Positions 38,624 through 47,310 of a DNA stretch of 64,000 nt are shown in pieces. Every line of letters begins with the position of its first letter. Position 1 is the stretch's first letter. Below the pieces are notes generated by a model. The model was not told the origin of the DNA. It made no database searches and saw nothing but the letters and a program-made list of their open reading frames with translations. The stretch lies in NCBI GenBank assembly GCA_963717745.1, contig CAVQXJ010000001.1, positions 84,593-148,592 of the forward strand, in the 5' to 3' direction. The DNA is from JACCXG01 sp963717745. GTDB lineage: Bacteria; Acidobacteriota; Vicinamibacteria; Vicinamibacterales; 2-12-FULL-66-21. Both the position numbers and the translations under genes were made by a program.

Positions 38624-39388
38624 TTACTCGGTCTGCCGGCTGCGCACGACGATGTCGCGGAAGCCGCTGACGTCCAGGCTGGCCCCGCCGACCAGCGCCC
38701 CATCCACGTCGGGGAGGGCGATCAGCGAATGGATGTTGTCGGGCTTCACGCTGCCGCCATAGATGATGTGGCACTGGTCCGCGGCGGGGGCGCCGAACCA
38801 CTGCCGGATGCGGGTGCGGATGTGCGCGTGGGCTTCGCCGGCCTGTTCGGGGGTCGCGTTCCGGCCGGTGCCGATGGCCCACACCGGTTCGTAGGCGATG
38901 ACCAGCGCGGCGACCTGATCGCCGCTGATCCCGTCGAGGCCGGCCTTGATCTGCCGATCCAGCACCGGCAGCGTCTGCTCCCCCTCGCGCTCCTCGAGCG
39001 TCTCGCCGATGCAGACGATCGGCGTGAGCGCGGCACCGAGCGCCGCGGTCAGCTTGCGGTTGACGCTCTCGTCGGTGTCCTGGAACAGCCGCCGCCGCTC
39101 GGAGTGGCCGATGATGACGTACTCGGCCCCGGCTTCTCGCAGCATGATCGCGCTCACTTCGCCGGTGAACGCCCCTTCCTTCTCCCAGTACAGGTTCTGC
39201 CCGGCGACCCCGATGTTGGTATGGCGGGCCGCTTCGGCGACCGCGTGCAGCGCCGTGAACGGCGGCGCGACGACGATCTCGACGTCGGTGAAATCCTTGA
39301 CCAGGCCCTGGAACTCTTTGATGAACACCACCGCGTCGTGCACGGTCTTGAACATCTTCCAGTTGGCGGCGATGAACGGGGTTCGCAT
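38624..39388 (-). CDS. tpiA: Triosephosphate isomerase
   Basis: From the ATG at 39388 the protein has 254 residues. It starts MRTPFIAANWKMFKT with the catalytic lysine, has IIGHSERRRLF (catalytic His) and AYEPVWAIGTGRNATPEQA (catalytic Glu and flexible loop), and ends with YGGSVKPDN and the phosphate loop GALVGGASL. It interconverts dihydroxyacetone phosphate and glyceraldehyde 3-phosphate in the cytoplasm. It is the third gene of the minus-strand gap-pgk-tpiA group, separated from pgk by about 90 bp holding a short repeat-like stretch. Confidence 0.97.
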   Translation of the reverse strand: MRTPFIAANWKMFKTVHDAVVFIKEFQGLVKDFTDVEIVVAPPFTALHAVAEAARHTNIGVAGQNLYWEKEGAFTGEVSAIMLREAGAEYVIIGHSERRRLFQDTDESVNRKLTAALGAALTPIVCIGETLEEREGEQTLPVLDRQIKAGLDGISGDQVAALVIAYEPVWAIGTGRNATPEQAGEAHAHIRTRIRQWFGAPAADQCHIIYGGSVKPDNIHSLIALPDVDGALVGGASLDVSGFRDIVVRSRQTE

Positions 39389-39479
39389 CACGTGATCCAA
39401 TCAGCAGGTAGGGCGGGGGCTTCCACCTGCGCTAAAGCTACGGCGGACGAGTCAGCCCCCGCCGATGCGGCTGTCGCCG

Positions 39480-40664
39480 CTATTGCAAAGCCGCGACCCC
39501 CGGCAGGATCCGCCCGCCGAGGAATTCGAGGGACGCGCCGCCGCCGGTGGAGATGTGCGTGATCCGATCGGTCACGCCCGCCTTCGCCACCGCCGCGATC
39601 GAATCGCCCCCGCCGATGACCGTCGTCCCCGTGACGTCGGCCACGGCCTTCGCCACCTCGATGGTGCCCTTCGCGAAGGCATCGATCTCGAACACGCCCA
39701 TCGGCCCGTTCCAGATGACGGTCCTGGCCTCGCCGATCACCGACATGTAGGTCGCGATCGTCTTCGGCCCGATGTCGAGGCCCATGCGGTCGCCAATCGA
39801 AGGATCGGTGACGTCGAGGATTGCGGTCGGCACGCCCGCTTCGAGCTTCGGTGCGACGACGTGATCGACGGGCAGCTCGAGGCGCAGACCGCGCTCCTTC
39901 GCGCGCCGCTCGAGGTCGCGGGCGGTGTCGAGCAGGTCGGCCTCGACCAGCGACTTGCCGACTTCGACCCCGCGTGCCTTCAGGAACGTGTAGGCCATGG
40001 CGCCGCCGATCAGCAGCGCGTCGACCTTGGCGATCAGGTTCTCGATGACCTCCAGCTTGTCGGATACCTTGGCGCCGCCGAGCACGGCGACGAACGGCCG
40101 GTCGGGATGCTCGAGGACCCGCCCGAGATATTCGACTTCCTTGCCCATCAGCAGCCCGGCGGCGGCCTCCGTCACGTGATGGACGATGCCCTCGGTGGAC
40201 GCGTGCGCACGATGCGCGGATCCGAACGCGTCGTTCACGTAGACATCAGCCAGCGCCGCGAGCTGCTTCGCGAACCCCGGATCGTTCTGTTCTTCCTCGG
40301 CATGGAACCGCAGGTTTTCGAGCAGCACCAGGCCGCCCTTGCCGGCCGCGTCGATCGCCGCGCGTGCCGGCTCGCCGACGCTGTCGTCGGCGAACTGCAC
40401 CGGCCGGCCGCCGAGCAGGCTGGACAGCCGCTCGGCGATCGGCCGCAGCGAGAACTCGGGGTCCGGCTTGCCTTTCGGCCGGCCGAGGTGTGACGCCAGG
40501 ATTACGGTGGCGCCTTTGTCGAGCAGGTATTTGACCGTCGGCAGCGACGCCCGGATGCGGGTGTCGTCGCCGATCACGCCGTTCTTGATCGGCACGTTGA
40601 AGTCGACGCGCACCAGCGCCCGTTTGCCGGAGACGTCGAGATCCGACAGCCTTCTCGACGCCAC
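39480..40664 (-). CDS. pgk: Phosphoglycerate kinase
   Basis: The GTG at 40664 overlaps the gap stop (TAGTG), fixing the start; the product has 394 residues. Motifs include ALVRVDFNVPIKNG (substrate site), ILASHLGRPKGKP, LENLRFHAEEE, FVAVLGGAKVSDKL and, at the C-terminal nucleotide site, IGGGDSIAAV and THISTGGGASLEFL. It makes ATP from 1,3-bisphosphoglycerate. An in-frame extension into gap exists but shows no homology. Confidence 0.97.
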   Translation of the reverse strand: MASRRLSDLDVSGKRALVRVDFNVPIKNGVIGDDTRIRASLPTVKYLLDKGATVILASHLGRPKGKPDPEFSLRPIAERLSSLLGGRPVQFADDSVGEPARAAIDAAGKGGLVLLENLRFHAEEEQNDPGFAKQLAALADVYVNDAFGSAHRAHASTEGIVHHVTEAAAGLLMGKEVEYLGRVLEHPDRPFVAVLGGAKVSDKLEVIENLIAKVDALLIGGAMAYTFLKARGVEVGKSLVEADLLDTARDLERRAKERGLRLELPVDHVVAPKLEAGVPTAILDVTDPSIGDRMGLDIGPKTIATYMSVIGEARTVIWNGPMGVFEIDAFAKGTIEVAKAVADVTGTTVIGGGDSIAAVAKAGVTDRITHISTGGGASLEFLGGRILPGVAALQ

Positions 40665-41671
40665 TACAGGCCCTTGTTCTCGAGGAACCGCAGCAGATCG
40701 ACGCAGCGGCTCGAATAGCCCCACTCGTTGTCGTACCACGACAGGACCTTCACGAAGTCGCCGTCCATGACCGCGGTGTAGGCGGCGTCGAGAATCGACG
40801 AATGGTCGTTGCCGCGGAAGTCGATCGAGACGAGCGGCTCCTCGACGAACTGCAGGATACCCTTGAGGCTGCCCTCGGCGGCTGCCTTGAACGCGGCGTT
40901 CACTTCTTCCTTGGTGGTCTTGGTGCCGAGAATCGCCGCGAGATCGACCACCGACACGTTCGGCGTCGGGACCCGCATCGCGATGCCGTCCAGCTTGCCC
41001 TTGAGCTCCGGCAGCACCTCGCCGACCGCTGAGGCCGCGCCGGTGGTGGTCGGGATGATCGACAGCGCCGCGGCGCGCGCCCGCCGCAGATCCTTGTGCG
41101 GCAGGTCGAGCAGCTGCTGATCGTTGGTGTAGGAGTGCACCGTCGTCATCCACCCCTTCTTGATGACGAACTTCTCGTGGAGCACCTTGGCGATCGGCGC
41201 GAGGCAGTTGGTCGTGCACGAGGCGTTGGAGATGATGTGGTGCGTCGACCGGTCGTACTTGTCGTCGTTCACGCCCAGCACGATGGTGATGTCCGGCTTC
41301 TTCGCCGGCGCGGTGATCACCACCTTCTTCGCCCCGGCGGTGATGTGCTTGGCCGCCGCATCGCGATCGGTGAAGATGCCGGTCGACTCGAACACCACGT
41401 CGATGCCGAGGTCCTTCCACGGCAGCTGGGCCGGGTCCTTGATCGACAGCACCTGGAACTGGTCGTCATTGACGGTGATCCGATCACCCTTGGCGGAGAT
41501 GTCGGCCTTCAAGTTGCCGAGGATCGAGTCGTATTTCAGCAGGTGGGCGAGCGTGTCGGTCGTGGTGAGATCGTTCACCGCGACGATGTCGATTTCCCGG
41601 TCGCCCATGGCGGCGCGCATGATGTTGCGGCCGATGCGGCCGAACCCGTTGATCCCGACTTTGATGGCCAT
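40664..41671 (-). CDS. gap: Glyceraldehyde-3-phosphate dehydrogenase
   Basis: The 335-residue enzyme has the NAD-binding start VGINGFGRIGRNIMRAA and the catalytic segment SNASCTTNCLAP. HSYTNDQQLLDLPHKD and WYDNEWGYSSRCVDLL close the fold. GGAGGAATGA lies just before the ATG. It heads the gap-pgk-tpiA operon and is divergent from waaA; the 167-bp space (41672-41838) should hold both promoters. Confidence 0.97.
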   Translation of the reverse strand: MAIKVGINGFGRIGRNIMRAAMGDREIDIVAVNDLTTTDTLAHLLKYDSILGNLKADISAKGDRITVNDDQFQVLSIKDPAQLPWKDLGIDVVFESTGIFTDRDAAAKHITAGAKKVVITAPAKKPDITIVLGVNDDKYDRSTHHIISNASCTTNCLAPIAKVLHEKFVIKKGWMTTVHSYTNDQQLLDLPHKDLRRARAAALSIIPTTTGAASAVGEVLPELKGKLDGIAMRVPTPNVSVVDLAAILGTKTTKEEVNAAFKAAAEGSLKGILQFVEEPLVSIDFRGNDHSSILDAAYTAVMDGDFVKVLSWYDNEWGYSSRCVDLLRFLENKGL

Positions 41672-41838
41672 TCATTCCTCCAAATGGCGGGGGCCCCCTG
41701 CCCGTCCGCCAGGCTCACTTCGCTCTGCGAGCCCTTCTTGGCCCGCTCCGCTCCGTTCGCGTCTACCAGTAGAAACCATCGATTCTACATGAACGGCTTG
41801 CGTGGTGGTCAATCGCGGTCTAGAGTACGGCTTCGGTC

Positions 41839-43167
41839 ATGTACACGATTTACAGCATCGCGATCGTGGTCTTTTTCGCGTTGCTGTCGCCGTATTTCGT
41901 CTACCAGGCGCTGCGCTACCGCAAGTACATCCGGAACCTCCCGCAGCGGCTGGGCTACCTGCCGCTCTCGTTCAATTTCGACGGCGACGAGTCGATCTGG
42001 ATCCACGCCGTCTCGGTGGGCGAGGTGCTGACCGCGCGCGCGCTGCTGCCGCAGCTCCGCGAGCGCTATCCGCGGCTGCGCATCTTCCTGTCGACCACCA
42101 CCATGACCGGCCACCACGTGGCGCGCACCAACGTCCACGACGTCGACGGCGTGTTCTACTTCCCGCTCGATCTGCCGCCGATCGTCCGTCGGACGATGAA
42201 GGTGGTGAAGCCGCGGATGTTCGTGATGATGGAAACCGAGCTGTGGCCCAACCTGCTGCGCGCGTGCCGCAGCGCCGGGGTCAAGACCGCGCTGGTCAAC
42301 GGCCGGATCTCGCAGCGCTCGTTTCCGCGCTATCGCCTGGCCCGCGGCTTCTTCCGCCGCGTCCTCGCCGACGTCGACCGCTTCTGTATGCAGAGCGAGG
42401 AGTCGGCGCGGCGGATCGTCGAGATCGGCGCCGATCGCGACCGCGTCACCGTCACCGGCTCGCTGAAGTTCGATTCGCTCGAGATGCCGGGACCGGCGGT
42501 GGCCGATCGCGGACCGAATCGGGTGTTGCGCTATTTCCGGATCTCGTCCGGCCGGCCGGTGATCATCGCCGCCTCGACTCTCAAAGGCGAAGAGGAGACG
42601 GTCCTCGAGGCCTTTCAGCGGATCCGGGCGTTGTGGGGCAACGCGCTGCTGATCATCGCGCCACGCAAGCCCGAGCGGTTCGACGAGGTCGAACGGCTGG
42701 CGCAGAAGCCCGGCTGGCGGGTGGCGCGCCGCCTCGATCTCACGGTCGATTCCGAGCCGCGCGTCGACGTCGTGATCCTCGACACCATCGGCGAGCTCGC
42801 CCAGCTCTATCAGGTGGCCACCGTGGTGTTCGTCGGCGGCAGCCTGGTCGATGCCGGTGGTCACAACATCCTGGAGCCGGCGGTGTTCGGTAAGCCAATT
42901 GTGTTCGGGCCGCACATGCACAACTTCGCGGAGATCTCCCGCACCTTCATCGAGAGCCGCGGCGCGATCCAGGTGCAGGCCGACGCCGAGCTCGAAGACG
43001 TGCTGGTCGATCTGCTGTCCGATCCGGTCAAGCGTGCGGGTCTCGGCGCCGCCGCGCGCGCCCTGGTCGAGGCCAATCGCGGCGCCCGCGGGCGCACCCT
43101 CGCCGTGCTCACCCAACTGCTGCCATCCGACGCGCCCGGCACGGTGCTGCCGTTCCGCGCCCTCTGA
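41839..43167 (+). CDS. waaA: 3-deoxy-D-manno-octulosonic acid (Kdo) transferase
   Basis: The 442-residue protein has an N-terminal membrane helix (MYTIYSIAIVVFFALLSPYF). The acceptor domain has WIHAVSVGEVLTARALLPQL and STTTMTGHHVA with METELWPNLLRAC, the WaaA signature with the catalytic glutamate. The C-terminal domain has KFDSLEMPGPAV, APRKPERFDEV and GGSLVDAGGHNILEPA. It attaches Kdo to lipid IVA at the inner face of the membrane. It starts a plus-strand LPS cluster that runs to waaC. Confidence 0.95.
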   Translation: MYTIYSIAIVVFFALLSPYFVYQALRYRKYIRNLPQRLGYLPLSFNFDGDESIWIHAVSVGEVLTARALLPQLRERYPRLRIFLSTTTMTGHHVARTNVHDVDGVFYFPLDLPPIVRRTMKVVKPRMFVMMETELWPNLLRACRSAGVKTALVNGRISQRSFPRYRLARGFFRRVLADVDRFCMQSEESARRIVEIGADRDRVTVTGSLKFDSLEMPGPAVADRGPNRVLRYFRISSGRPVIIAASTLKGEEETVLEAFQRIRALWGNALLIIAPRKPERFDEVERLAQKPGWRVARRLDLTVDSEPRVDVVILDTIGELAQLYQVATVVFVGGSLVDAGGHNILEPAVFGKPIVFGPHMHNFAEISRTFIESRGAIQVQADAELEDVLVDLLSDPVKRAGLGAAARALVEANRGARGRTLAVLTQLLPSDAPGTVLPFRAL

Positions 43168-43207
43168 TCGGCGGCGACTCGCTGATGCCCGGCCGATCGG
43201 GGACCCT

Positions 43208-44194
43208 GTGTTGAGCACCTTGTACGCCGCGATCGCGCGCCGCCGCCGGGAGCGCTATGCCGCGCGGCCGGACCTTCGTCGGCGGCTGCGCGCGCCGGTG
43301 ATCAGCGTCGGCAACCTCGCGGTCGGCGGGCGCGGCAAGACGCCCCTGGTCGCGACCATCGCCGGGATGCTGCTCGAGATGGGTGAGCGTCCCGCCATCC
43401 TCAGCCGCGGGTATGGCCGGGCCCGCAACGAACCGGGCGTCGTCGTGGTCCGCGATCGGCACGAGATCCGCGCCGGACTCGAGTCGGCCGGCGACGAGCC
43501 GTTGATGCTGGCGCGGCAGTTGCCGGGGGTGTGCGTGTTGACCTGTCCCGATCGCTATCGGGCCGGCACGGTGGCGGAGCAGGAGCTCGGCGCGACGGTG
43601 CACGTCCTCGATGACGGCTTCCAGCACTTGCAGCTCGATCGTGACATCGACCTGGTCATCGTCGGTCGTGAGGACGTGGCTCGTCCCGTGACCCTTCCCA
43701 CCGGGCGCCTGCGCGAGCCGCTCGACACCATCGTCGCCGCCGATGCGATTCTCGCCGAGGACGATGTGGTGATCGAGTCCGCCGGATTCGATCTGCCGGT
43801 CTACCGCATCAGGAGAGAGACGCCGACCGATCGAGGCGCGGCCAGCACCGCCGCGGCGGGCCGTCCGGTCGTCGCGGTGGCCGGCATCGCTGCTCCCGAG
43901 CGCTTCTTCAGCGACCTTCGTGGCGCCGGCTGGTCGGTCGCGGAAACCATGGCCTTCAAGGATCACCATCGCTTCAGCGCGCGTGACATCGATCGCATCG
44001 CGGCGGCGGCCCGCGAGGCGGGCGCGGCGATGATCGTGACGACGGAAAAGGACTACGTCCGGCTGCTGCCGTTCGAACCGTGGCCGCTGCCGATCGTGTT
44101 CGTGCCGATCTCACTGCGTCCGGAGCCGTTCGATCGGTTCCGGGACTGGATCGGTGCGGAGCTGTTGTCGACCCGCGGGAGCGCGCGTGGCTGA
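43208..44194 (+). CDS. lpxK: Tetraacyldisaccharide 4'-kinase
   Basis: The protein has about 328 residues from GTG 43208 (TTG 43211 is an alternative). The P-loop segment reads ISVGNLAVGGRGKTPLV, the family form of Walker A, after a basic N-terminal helix (RRRRERYA). SRGYGRARNEPGV, VHVLDDGFQHLQLDRD and FKDHHRFS are conserved LpxK motifs; the DDGFQH segment carries the metal/catalytic residues. It phosphorylates the 4' position of lipid A. It shares the operon with waaA and overlaps the following acyltransferase gene. Confidence 0.93.
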   Translation: MLSTLYAAIARRRRERYAARPDLRRRLRAPVISVGNLAVGGRGKTPLVATIAGMLLEMGERPAILSRGYGRARNEPGVVVVRDRHEIRAGLESAGDEPLMLARQLPGVCVLTCPDRYRAGTVAEQELGATVHVLDDGFQHLQLDRDIDLVIVGREDVARPVTLPTGRLREPLDTIVAADAILAEDDVVIESAGFDLPVYRIRRETPTDRGAASTAAAGRPVVAVAGIAAPERFFSDLRGAGWSVAETMAFKDHHRFSARDIDRIAAAAREAGAAMIVTTEKDYVRLLPFEPWPLPIVFVPISLRPEPFDRFRDWIGAELLSTRGSARG

Positions 44195-45128
44195 GCCCGT
44201 GCTGCTGCGCCACCGCATCGAATACGGTGCGGTGACCGCGGTCGTCCAGTTGGCCCGGCTGCTGCCGATGCCGGTCGTGCTCGGCGCCGGCACGCTGCTC
44301 GGCACCGCGTTCTATCTGTTCGACGGCGGGCACCGGCGGCTCGCGATCAGCAACCTTCAGGCGGCGTTTCCGCTGCGCTCGCCCGACGAGTGCGCCGCGA
44401 TCGCGCGTGGCATGTTCGCGCACTTCGGGCGGCTGCTGACCGTGCTGCTGAAGTTCAGCACGATGAGCCCGGAGCAGATGCTGGCCCGGGTCGAGTTCGA
44501 AGGGGAGGATCGGGTGCGCGCCGCGCACGCCGAAGGCCGCGGCGTGCTGCTGTTCACCGGGCACTTCGGGTTCTGGGAGATCAATGCCCTGGTGCACGCC
44601 CTCGAGATCGCGCCGATGGCCGTGCTGGCGCGCCCGCTCGACAATCCGCTGCTGCACCATCTGCTCGAGTCGGTCCGGCGGCGCACCGGCAACTCGGTGA
44701 TCTACCGCCGCGGCGCGATCCGCCGGGTGCTGCGCGCCCTGGCCGACAACCAGGCAGTCGCGATCCTGATCGATCAGCACATCCAGTCGACCGACGCCGT
44801 CATCGTGGACTTCTTCAATCGCCCGGCCGCGACCACCTCCGCGCTGGCGGCGCTGGCGCTGCGGACCGGCTCGCCGGTGGTGCCGGTCTTCGCGCTGCCG
44901 CAGCCTGGGGGGCGGTTCCGGATGGTTTACGAGCACGCGGTGGCGCCGCCGCCGAACGGCGATCCCGACGCCATTCGCGCCTTCACTCAGCGCTGCACCG
45001 ACGTGCTCGAGATGTATGTCCGGCGCTATCCGGATCTCTGGCTGTGGATGCATCGCCGCTGGCGGGACGTCGACGGGGCGGCGAAGGTGAAGGGCATGTT
45101 CCCGCGCGCGAGCGCGGAAGAACAATAA
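44187..45128 (+). CDS. Lipid A biosynthesis acyltransferase (LpxL/HtrB family)
   Basis: The GTG at 44187 overlaps the lpxK end by eight bases; the product has 313 residues. The N-terminal helix is followed by ISNLQAAFPLRSPDE. The catalytic HxxxxE appears as FTGHFGFWEINAL, and RGAIRRVLRALADNQAVAIL with DQHIQSTDAVIVDFF gives the second and third conserved blocks. It ends with LWLWMHRRWR, the family terminal motif. It transfers a secondary acyl chain to Kdo2-lipid IVA. Whether it is L- or M-type cannot be told. Confidence 0.9.
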   Translation: MAEPVLLRHRIEYGAVTAVVQLARLLPMPVVLGAGTLLGTAFYLFDGGHRRLAISNLQAAFPLRSPDECAAIARGMFAHFGRLLTVLLKFSTMSPEQMLARVEFEGEDRVRAAHAEGRGVLLFTGHFGFWEINALVHALEIAPMAVLARPLDNPLLHHLLESVRRRTGNSVIYRRGAIRRVLRALADNQAVAILIDQHIQSTDAVIVDFFNRPAATTSALAALALRTGSPVVPVFALPQPGGRFRMVYEHAVAPPPNGDPDAIRAFTQRCTDVLEMYVRRYPDLWLWMHRRWRDVDGAAKVKGMFPRASAEEQ

Positions 45129-45130
45129 CC

Positions 45131-45290
45131 CGCGGTTCGCGGGTTCGCGGGTTCGCGGTTCGGATCGTGCGGATCCGCACGCCGGTGATCACAAAGACGG
45201 TCGTAGCGCGGGGCTTCCGCCGTCGCTAAAGCTATGGCGGACCGCCATAGCCTTGGCGAAGGTGGTCGGCCCCGCGTCACAATCGCGTGG
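45131..45290. repeat. GCGGGTTC tandem repeat followed by REP-like palindrome
   Basis: Several GCGGGTTC units occupy 45131-45160. A palindromic stretch (TATGGCGGACCGCCATA with CCTTGGCGAAGG) follows at 45226-45265, related to the REP-like units at 19809 and 24180. It separates the acyltransferase from waaF. Confidence 0.55.
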
Positions 45291-45330
45291 CTTCCGCCTA
45301 GGCGGAAGGAATCGGAGGAATCGGAGGCTC

Positions 45331-46365
45331 GTGTTGAAGCCGGCCATCGGGCGCATTCTCATTCGCGCGCCCAATCCGCTCGGGGATGCGATCATGGCGC
45401 TGCCGGCGATGGCGGCGCTGCGCGCCGCGTTCCCGGACGCGCAGCTGATCGTCGCCGCGGTGCCGGCAGTCGCGCCGCTGTTCCAGGAAATCACCCAGGT
45501 CGCGCCGAATCAGGTGGTGGTGGCCGACAAGCGCCGCGAAGCCGCGCAACTGCGTGAGGCGCAGGCGGATGCGGCGGTGCTGTTCACCAACTCGTTTCGC
45601 ACGGCATGGGTCGCTCGTCAGGCCGGCATCGGACAGCGGTGGGGTTATCGCGCGTATGGACGATCGCTGCTGCTGACGAGAGCGATCGGCAGGCCGCGGC
45701 GGCGCGTGCACCAGTCGGAGTACTACCAGCACCTGGTGCGGGAATTGGGATTTGCGGCGCCGGGGTCTTTAGACCCCGGCGAACACCCGCGGCCCGCCAT
45801 TCAAATCACCGAGGCCACGCGCGCCCGCGTCGACGCCTTTCTGCAGACTCTGGGCGCCGACCGATCCGGCCCGCTCGTTGGCTTCGCGCCGGGCGCCGCC
45901 TACGGCCACGCCAAGCGATGGCCGCCGGATCGCGTCGCCGGCGTCGTCAGTCGATTGCACGCCCGCGGCGTCACCTGTGTGCTGGTCGGCGCCGGCGGCG
46001 ATCGCGACGCCGGCCGCGAGATCGAGTCCTCGCTGCCGTCCGGATCGCGGGTCGTCAACGTGATCGGCCGGACCGATCTGCGGTTGCTGGCCGGGTTGCT
46101 GGCGGCGTGCCGGGTCTTCGTGTCCAATGATTCCGGCGCGATGCACCTGGCGGCGGCGGTGGGGGTGCCGGTCGCGGCGATCTTCGGGCCCACCGACGAA
46201 CGTGTCACGGCGCCGCTCGGCGATCACGACGTGATCGCTCAGCAGGTCTTCTGCCGCCCCTGCATGTTGAGGGACTGCCCGATCGACCACCGCTGCATGC
46301 GGCGGGTCACGGTGGAGATGGTGTTCGACACGGTCGTGCGGCGGCTCGACGCGGCCCGCACGTGA
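45331..46365 (+). CDS. waaF: ADP-heptose:LPS heptosyltransferase II (GT9)
   Basis: From the GTG at 45331, with CGGAGG just upstream, the protein has 344 residues. The N-terminal domain has RILIRAPNPLGDAIMALPA and LFTNSFRTAWVARQAG. The C-terminal donor site has GFAPGAAYGHAKRWPPDRV, NVIGRTDLRLLAGLL and FVSNDSGAMHLAAAVG, with the DSG motif that binds ADP-heptose. CRPCMLRDCPIDHRCM near the end is typical of WaaF. It adds the second heptose of the inner core. The segment GSLDPGEHPR in the middle is slightly longer than usual. Confidence 0.93.
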   Translation: MLKPAIGRILIRAPNPLGDAIMALPAMAALRAAFPDAQLIVAAVPAVAPLFQEITQVAPNQVVVADKRREAAQLREAQADAAVLFTNSFRTAWVARQAGIGQRWGYRAYGRSLLLTRAIGRPRRRVHQSEYYQHLVRELGFAAPGSLDPGEHPRPAIQITEATRARVDAFLQTLGADRSGPLVGFAPGAAYGHAKRWPPDRVAGVVSRLHARGVTCVLVGAGGDRDAGREIESSLPSGSRVVNVIGRTDLRLLAGLLAACRVFVSNDSGAMHLAAAVGVPVAAIFGPTDERVTAPLGDHDVIAQQVFCRPCMLRDCPIDHRCMRRVTVEMVFDTVVRRLDAART

Positions 46366-46435
46366 TCGGCGGGTTGCTCGCGGCTTCCGAATGCTCCCAG
46401 TCGCAAGGCGGGCGATTCGCTGGCCTGTGAGCTTA

Positions 46436-46499
46436 ACAGGAGGGTCAGGAGATCAGGAGGAAACCAAAGATTTTTCTCCTGACCTCCTGGCCCTCCTGT
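46436..46499. repeat. CAGGAGGGYCAGGAGATCAGGAG hairpin element, copy 2
   Basis: Left arm 46436-46460 and right arm 46476-46499 are nearly complementary; the loop holds a T-run (46470-46475). It is homologous to 34765-34830. A half copy without the right arm is at 49836-49859. It follows the waaF stop and may act as its terminator. The remainder of the 46366-46746 gap has no gene that I can support. Confidence 0.75.
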
Positions 46500-46746
46500 G
46501 ATCGCGAGCGTGCGAATGACCCCGGTCGCGACTCCAAGCGGCAGGTTGCTCGCGGCGTAGGGCGGCGGAGAGATCGCGAGGAACCGTGGGATAGAATCGT
46601 CGTTTGCGTCCGGCCCGCGGGCGCCAACCGTATCACTGCCGTCCCTGCATGCTGAGAGACTCGATCCACGACCGTCGCATCGGCCGGGTCAGCGCATCTG
46701 CCGCGGTCACCCGGCCTGCGGCTGACGGCCGCGCGGAGCGTCGCGC

Positions 46747-47310
46747 GTGAGGCCGGCGGTGTTTCTCGACCGGGATGGCACGCTGCTCGAGGAGGCCGGA
46801 TACCTCGATCGGCTCGAGCGCCTGGTGTTCTTCTCGTTCGGCATCGACGCGGTCAGGCTGCTGAATCGCGCCGGCTACGCGGTCGTGATCATCACCAATC
46901 AATCGGGGGTCGGCCGCGGCCTGTATCAGGAGGAGTTCGTGCACCGCGCCCACCAGGTCGTGGACGAGCGCGTCAGGGCGGGCGGCGGCCACATCGACGG
47001 CTACTACTACTGCCCGCATCATCCCGAGGCCGAGGTCGAGGGATACCGTCGCGACTGCGACTGCCGGAAGCCGGGGCCCGGCATGCTGCGTCAGGCGGCC
47101 GAGGAGCTCGAGCTCGATCTCTCCCGCTCGTTCACGGTCGGGGACAAGTGGACCGACGTGCAGGCCGGCGTTGCCGCCGGGACCCGAGGCATCCTGGTGC
47201 GGACGGGATACGGACGATCCAGTGAAGCCTCGTCGAAGAGGCCGGTCGAGCCCGCCGCCATCGCCGACGATTTGATCGCGGCGACGGCGTGGATTCTGCG
47301 GCAGGCGTGA
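46747..47310 (+). CDS. gmhB: D-glycero-beta-D-manno-heptose-1,7-bisphosphate 7-phosphatase
   Basis: The GTG at 46747 opens MRPAVFLDRDGTLLEEAGYL, with the HAD nucleophile in DRDGT. ITNQSGVGRGLY is motif II, YYYCPHHPEAEVEGYRRDC and CRKP supply the zinc-binding cysteines/histidine of the GmhB subclass, and FTVGDKWTDVQAG is motif III/IV. Length 187 fits. It dephosphorylates heptose bisphosphate between the two HldE steps. The stop overlaps the next start as ATGA. Confidence 0.95.
   Translation: MRPAVFLDRDGTLLEEAGYLDRLERLVFFSFGIDAVRLLNRAGYAVVIITNQSGVGRGLYQEEFVHRAHQVVDERVRAGGGHIDGYYYCPHHPEAEVEGYRRDCDCRKPGPGMLRQAAEELELDLSRSFTVGDKWTDVQAGVAAGTRGILVRTGYGRSSEASSKRPVEPAAIADDLIAATAWILRQA

Noticed and set aside
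39480..41420. A single pgk-gap fusion protein of 646 residues
   Set aside because: The upstream part is the gap gene read in the wrong frame; pgk starts at the GTG overlapping the gap stop.
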